Assembly (NCBI GenBank): GCA_030770545.1
Contig: CM061105.1
Location: forward strand, 9,903,001 to 9,967,000
Origin: Macropodus opercularis
Lineage: Eukaryota; Chordata; Actinopteri; Anabantiformes; Osphronemidae
Direction: 5' to 3'
Length of the DNA stretch: 64,000 nt
How positions within the stretch are numbered: the stretch's first letter is position 1; each line of letters begins with the position of its first letter. Under the pieces are notes generated by a model. It was given only the letters and a program-made list of their open reading frames with translations, made no database searches and was not told where the DNA came from. Below are positions 62,301 to 64,000 of the stretch, one piece after another. Position numbers and translations under genes: made by a program.

Positions 62301-63048
62301 CGCGATGTGGAAATCTAACAAACAATACCACGATGGCAAGTGGCATTACCTGACTGTAACCAAAAACGCTGGGAGGTATGATTTTACATTTACACTTGCA
62401 TGAATGTGAACAGTTACACGTGATTGACCATAAATACTGACGGTATTTCCAAACAGTGTTGAGATGATGATTGATGATGAAGACAGCGGGCAAAAACAGA
62501 GCGGCAGCACCACCGTCGCTGACACCAGCGGCGCCTTGTTGCTGGGAAAAGAGAGGTTCAAAGGCTGCGTTTCCAATCTTTACACAAGACGGTAACATTG
62601 CCTCATTCATTTTTATTTTAGTGTGATTTTACACTAGGACGTCTATTTACAGTTATGCACAACATAAACATCGCATCTGCTTTCTTTCTCCAGGCCTGAG
62701 AATTTGTACAAGCCTGAGGACCTGAACTCCTTCACATCTTCTGGAGACGTCGTTCTGGACGTGTGTACCGCTGACAGTCCTGTTCAACTGATGCTGGACC
62801 GCAGTGTTAAAAAGGTGAGGGTTTGTTTTACTAATCTGTTTATCAATTACTCAGAGCATGTTTGTTTTCATAAATGTGTGAACGACATTTCTTTCCCTAA
62901 GCGAAACCAGAGTTTTCAGTAAGTCAAAACCAGCTTAATCTTTTCTTTTTTGATGTACTGTACTGTAACAGACTGAAACCTTTGCACAGTGACTGTGATT
63001 TGTTGATGTTGTTCACGCTGTATTTTGCTGCCTTATTTCCAGAGATGA
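28224..63048 (+). CDS. lama3: Laminin subunit alpha-3, long (B-type) form
   Basis: Laminin alpha-3 pairs with beta-3 and gamma-2 (or beta-1/gamma-1) to make epithelial laminins that anchor cells through integrins and hemidesmosomes. Seventy exons were placed, including two alternative ones; the frame is continuous across every junction, giving about 2,982 residues. Order: signal peptide, LN, LEa array, laminin IV-like middle region, LEb, laminin IV type A, LEc, coiled coil, LG1-LG3. Human LAMA3 is about 3,333 residues and ends with LG4-LG5, which are missing here. Identity as alpha-3 rather than alpha-5 rests on matches such as GGGVCINCQHNTAGVNCE, EDGTSPNARPVRFG and GFYRFPECVPC, plus an internal alpha-3A-type first exon, a hallmark of LAMA3. 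Exon coordinates are in the domain entries below. Confidence 0.93.
29115..36149 (+). other. lama3: lama3 intron 2 (7 kb, longest)
   Basis: No coding exon, RNA gene or recognisable mobile element was seen in this intron on either strand; the ORFs are short and unrelated to known families. Its size relative to most other lama3 introns and its position near the promoter make it a natural place for enhancers, but I identified no specific element. Confidence 0.7.
39466..46109 (+). CDS. lama3: lama3 exons 7-19: LEa epidermal growth factor-like array
   Basis: Exons: 39466-39581, 40257-40375, 40727-40817, 41607-41738, 42441-42491, 42585-42632, 43441-43575, 43917-44051, 44135-44187, 44522-44618, 45403-45455, 45556-45661, 46010-46109. 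They encode laminin-type EGF modules with regular cysteine spacing (for example CECQHNTCGESCDRCCPGFN and CVCLPNYGGQECNECAPGYY), forming the rigid rod of the short arm. Exon 11 gives a Pro/Thr-rich spacer; exon 12 (42585-42632) encodes only the second half of an LE module. Most junctions are phase 1, as expected for module-per-exon evolution. Confidence 0.9.
46196..46352 (+). CDS. lama3: lama3 exon 20: start of middle laminin IV-like region
   Basis: Encodes the end of the LEa array and the start of the unusual middle globular region shared by alpha-3 and alpha-5 chains (YFFPTLHQLKFEVEDG, then VRFGYNAQEFPGFSWRGYA). It ends in phase 0 after SSAQ. This is the common upstream partner of the two alternative exons that follow. 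Confidence 0.92.
46552..46699 (+). CDS. lama3: lama3 exon 21a: alternative cassette, alpha-5-like
   Basis: A 148-base exon with good acceptor (CTCTTCAG) and donor (GTAAGT), entering in phase 0 and leaving in phase 1. It encodes PEVIVMLTLGFPGPFHIVLR and then a Gly-rich end with cysteines (SQSCCD). The position, fold strings and cysteine pattern resemble the alpha-5 chain at this point. Splicing to exon 21b would give TAG at the junction, so only one of the two can be used in a productive mRNA; splicing to exon 22 keeps the frame. Confidence 0.8.
46880..47018 (+). CDS. lama3: lama3 exon 21b: alternative cassette, alpha-3-like
   Basis: A 139-base exon with acceptor (TCCCTGCAG) and donor (GTACAG), also phase 0 in and phase 1 out. 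It encodes SEVRVAVHVDPKEGG followed by FRVVLRFINPSSTGVTGSI, closely matching the human alpha-3 sequence at this position. Exon 20 can join it directly in frame, making it the likely canonical choice and exon 21a the alternative. Confidence 0.85.
47201..50262 (+). CDS. lama3: lama3 exons 22-31: rest of the middle globular region
   Basis: Exons: 47201-47346 (or from 47204, a CAGCAG acceptor), 47424-47527, 47633-47789, 47915-48078, 48180-48288, 48365-48462, 48932-49118, 49260-49386, 49596-49744, 50147-50262. They encode beta-rich globular repeats typical of alpha-3/alpha-5 short arms (FLTVPGEGFAEPF, DYLVLLPWEYYEAP, then HALVLEYASEVDIVQNVNIL, GRYVVVVHYHQPEHTSFPVE, NASFCPAVSGCREVV). Three basic stretches stand out: RSRR/RVRR near 47706-47744 and RRRRQ at 49044-49058. 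The protein is not in a mammal-like state there, so processing is possible but unproven. Confidence 0.88.
50396..52603 (+). CDS. lama3: lama3 exons 32-35: LEb array
   Basis: Exons: 50396-50607, 51506-51710, 52235-52379, 52463-52603. LE modules with strings nearly identical to mammalian alpha-3: GGALPCNCDPSGSTGTTC, VIGRQCTKCATGYYGFPYC, CGRRLCDEVTGRCICPPQTV, GRQCDRCAAGFYRFPECVPC and GCTSCFCFGATDQC. Phases 1, 2, 0, 0. Confidence 0.93.
52796..53895 (+). CDS. lama3: lama3 exons 36-39: laminin IV type A domain
   Basis: Exons: 52796-52957, 53188-53289, 53384-53467, 53665-53895, all phase 0. Hallmarks of the L4a globular domain inserted within an LE module: WVAPASYLGNRVSSYGGFLT, YQSKSFGIP, RPVSREDLMMVLAGL and ALYFTETQRLSLGEVGLEEA. 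The last exon re-enters an LE module (CLCPPQYTGDSCE). Confidence 0.93.
53896..55063 (+). promoter_or_regulatory. lama3: lama3 intron holding the alpha-3A promoter
   Basis: The non-coding stretch before the internal first exon must contain the promoter for the short form, if that exon is used. The last 100 bases contain TG-rich sequence and a weak TATA-like TTTAAG near 55005-55010. No strong core promoter motif is visible. Confidence 0.4.
55064..55357 (+). CDS. lama3: lama3 alternative first exon for laminin alpha-3A
   Basis: A 98-codon exon starting MSRWCTDERRR, followed by a hydrophobic signal peptide core (VLLQALICWALVGLCCAG) and ending in phase 0 before a GTAAAT donor. It joins in frame to the next exon (RCAPGFYRDG), exactly where mammalian LAMA3A begins its short chain with its own signal peptide before CSPGYYRD. 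Residues 40-90 hold four imperfect units of about 13 residues with an R-x-x-Y-P core and D-Q. The encoded peptide is longer than I recall for human LAMA3A. This short chain would lack LN, most LE modules and L4. Confidence 0.85.
55181..55333 (+). repeat. Coding tandem repeat in alpha-3A exon (about 39 bp x 4)
   Basis: Units at 55181-55219, 55220-55258, 55259-55297 and 55298-55333 encode RPRYTRHHDRWAQ, RIRYPALHDQGTQ, RIEYPSLSDQVQD and a 12-residue RGQEVQYPHVND. Units 2 and 3 are most alike, suggesting internal duplication of a basic/aromatic 13-residue unit. Confidence 0.75.
55835..55887 (+). repeat. AT-rich (TA)n-like tract
   Basis: Imperfect alternating TA runs with inverted symmetry just before the acceptor at 55896. 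They could form hairpins in the pre-mRNA near the splice site. Confidence 0.8.
55897..57112 (+). CDS. lama3: lama3 exons 40-44: LEc modules
   Basis: Exons: 55897-56010, 56505-56623, 56706-56786, 56873-56973, 57059-57112. LE modules common to long and short forms: YLGRCVPCDCNGLSDVC, CKDDTAGERCERCKEGYYGN, CICRAGYAGHRCERCAPGYY and CRPCNCNGNGNNCDPRTG. Phases 0, 2, 2, 1, 1. Both promoters feed into the first of these exons. Confidence 0.93.
57199..60062 (+). CDS. lama3: lama3 exons 45-56: coiled-coil domain I/II
   Basis: Exons: 57199-57350, 57472-57582, 57709-57820, 57906-58073, 58160-58356, 58473-58589, 58792-58946, 59053-59194, 59284-59383, 59460-59576, 59663-59833, 59911-60062. About 565 residues of Lys/Glu/Ala-rich heptads open with ECDNCAQTLLHDLEQLDGEL and end EDIKIIKELIEQARDAANR. 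This is the long arm that wraps with beta and gamma chains. The opening cysteines are those that form interchain disulfides in laminins. Length is close to the mammalian domain. Confidence 0.93.
60150..61049 (+). CDS. lama3: lama3 exons 57-60: LG1 domain
   Basis: Exons: 60150-60338, 60425-60573, 60662-60824, 60922-61049. Laminin G-like fold starting IVIPMKFAGDGYVEMRTPKD, with LSPSDIVFYVGGYPTNF and the closing cysteine motif GCIEF...TPCKR. LG1-3 carry the integrin alpha-3/alpha-6 binding surface. A GRRRRRQT string at 60276-60299, inside LG1, is absent from mammalian alpha-3 as I recall it and resembles a proprotein convertase site. Confidence 0.92.
61145..61930 (+). CDS. lama3: lama3 exons 61-64: LG2 domain
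   Basis: Exons: 61145-61289, 61380-61475, 61579-61733, 61813-61930. Second LG fold: SYFEGTGYGRVDI, LENGLLLYMGNQDNYFMVTI, TDYYVGGAPRDMRERYNI and the closing FKGCISNLK with final Cys. The order and spacing match mammalian LG2. Confidence 0.92.
62021..62814 (+). CDS. lama3: lama3 exons 65-68: LG3 domain and start of linker
   Basis: Exons: 62021-62167, 62245-62375, 62457-62591, 62694-62814. Third LG fold: VGFKSTESQGLILQ, HDGKWHYLTVTKN, GALLLGKERFKGCVSNLYTR and the final Cys in VLDVCTADS. It ends DRSVKK at a GTGAGG donor, in the region aligned with the LG3-LG4 linker of mammals. Confidence 0.92.
63043..63048 (+). CDS. lama3: lama3 terminal coding exon: immediate stop
   Basis: After the acceptor CAG at 63042 the phase 0 frame reads Arg then TGA. 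A second possible acceptor two bases on (CAGAG) would instead add MKKEP and stop at 63060-63062. Either way, the protein ends within a few residues of LG3 and no LG4-LG5 follows. The exon continues as 3' UTR to about 63190. Confidence 0.75.
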   Translation, partial: R

Positions 63049-63169
63049 AGAAGGAGCCCTAAGACCTTCTGATGCTGTCAAGAATCTGACATTGGCATGA
63101 AAAACTGGCACTTTTGCACCAGAATGTCCTGCCGCTGTTGCACGAGATCATTCATTTGCAGTGTACATT

Positions 63170-63175
63170 AATAAA
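63170..63175 (+). terminator. lama3: lama3 polyadenylation signal
   Basis: Canonical AATAAA about 120 bases after the stop, followed by TG/TT-rich sequence suitable for cleavage stimulation. It supports 63043 onward being the real last exon. Confidence 0.7.
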
Positions 63176-63189
63176 AACGTGCATGACTG

Positions 63190-64000
63190 TTTCAATAATC
63201 ACAATACTTATACAATGTGCTGTATCATTGTCTAATCTATTTAAAAATCCCAATAATTACAAATAGAAACTTGAAATAGAAGCTTGAAATCATTCCATGT
63301 CTCTTCTCTTTCTTCCATGTACATAACTTCACCATGAGCCATTTTCCTAAAAGTCATCCACAAGCACATTTCCTCTGACTCACCACTGATGTTATGGGTT
63401 GATTATGACATGGTAGAAACTAAAACTTTTCCATCAGATAAAATGACTAATCGGGAAACCTGTCTTTCACACACTGGAATCTAGTTTCTCCTGTGGCCTG
63501 TGACATTTTCGAAAATATACATCCCGAGTTTGATTATGACATATATTTGTATTTGCGTACACCAGTGGATGGAATTGTGCGTTAAACTTACACTGATGTA
63601 CTATGTTTTCTAGAATACAATAATGCCAAAAATGCTACTAATTCACTGCTAATTTAGTTCTGCGTGTGTGCAAACTGCACAGATATGACTCCCATTATAG
63701 TCATGTATAATTACACTGTGTGCAAATCACTTTAAATTGTGCATGTGCGGCATCATTCACTAAGTCCTGTTATTTGATTCAAGCATCCGATTAAAGCAGG
63801 ACGACCGTCATGTATTCTGCAGCGACCTCTGACCACAGTGCGGCGCCTCCGCAGTGACGCGTTAACTACTGCATGAGTTCAGTTTGCAAGGAAAATACTA
63901 CGAAAATGTTAATGACACGTCGAAGTACAGTTGAAACTCTTGTTACGTCATACGTCACCATAAAGCATGTGCCAGACAACATGATGGTGTAAACCAACCC
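63190..64000. other. 3' flank of lama3
   Basis: AT-rich sequence with no recognised exon to about 63780, then a short CpG-richer part (63780-63960) that might be the edge of another gene's promoter. No LG4 or LG5 coding sequence was recognised on the plus strand here. Confidence 0.6.

Noticed and set aside
62815..62922. Extension of lama3 past 62814 by intron read-through
   Set aside because: A GTGAGG donor ends the exon and the read-through has no LG character; it would only arise by intron retention.

Overview
The window is nuclear DNA from a ray-finned fish, most likely a teleost with a compact genome. Genes are split by many short GT-AG introns, the deduced proteins are vertebrate orthologues with fish-like divergence, and I see no obvious transposon-derived ORFs. 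A roughly 70-exon laminin gene fits in 35 kb. Exon borders were placed by hand from splice signals, reading phase and similarity to remembered vertebrate families. No search was run.

Layout. Positions 1-12801 are intronic or flanking DNA of bcl2 on the minus strand, with its large coding exon at 12802-13350. The second bcl2 coding exon (end of BH2 plus membrane anchor) was not found and probably lies left of the window. kdsr (3-ketodihydrosphingosine reductase) follows on the minus strand at 16673-19307 in ten exons. vps4b (ESCRT-III disassembly ATPase) is on the minus strand at 21225-25198 in eleven exons. Directly upstream of it, at 25669-27034, is a second intact three-exon copy of only its MIT domain. 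From 28224 to 63048 the plus strand carries lama3 (laminin alpha-3), with long-form LN start, LE arrays, laminin IV-like regions, coiled coil and LG1-LG3. An internal alternative first exon for the short alpha-3A form lies at 55064-55357. The last 0.8 kb is 3' flank.

Most notable observations. (1) Two homologous tandem lama3 exons (46552-46699 and 46880-47018) share phase 0 entry and phase 1 exit, and using both creates an immediate stop, so they look mutually exclusive. (2) The duplicated MIT cassette can encode an 86-residue MIT-only protein, or supply alternative 5' exons to vps4b. (3) lama3 stops in the LG3-LG4 linker with a nearby polyadenylation signal, so the LG4-LG5 pair that mammals remove by proteolysis appears not to be encoded here. 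(4) The alpha-3A first exon encodes a signal peptide and four imperfect 13-residue repeats.

The genes are not one pathway. bcl2 guards mitochondria against apoptosis, kdsr makes sphingoid bases at the ER, vps4b recycles ESCRT-III on membranes, and lama3 builds epithelial basement membrane. BCL2-KDSR-VPS4B is also a neighbour set in human (18q21). Direct adjacency to lama3 differs from human, where LAMA3 is on the same chromosome but distant.
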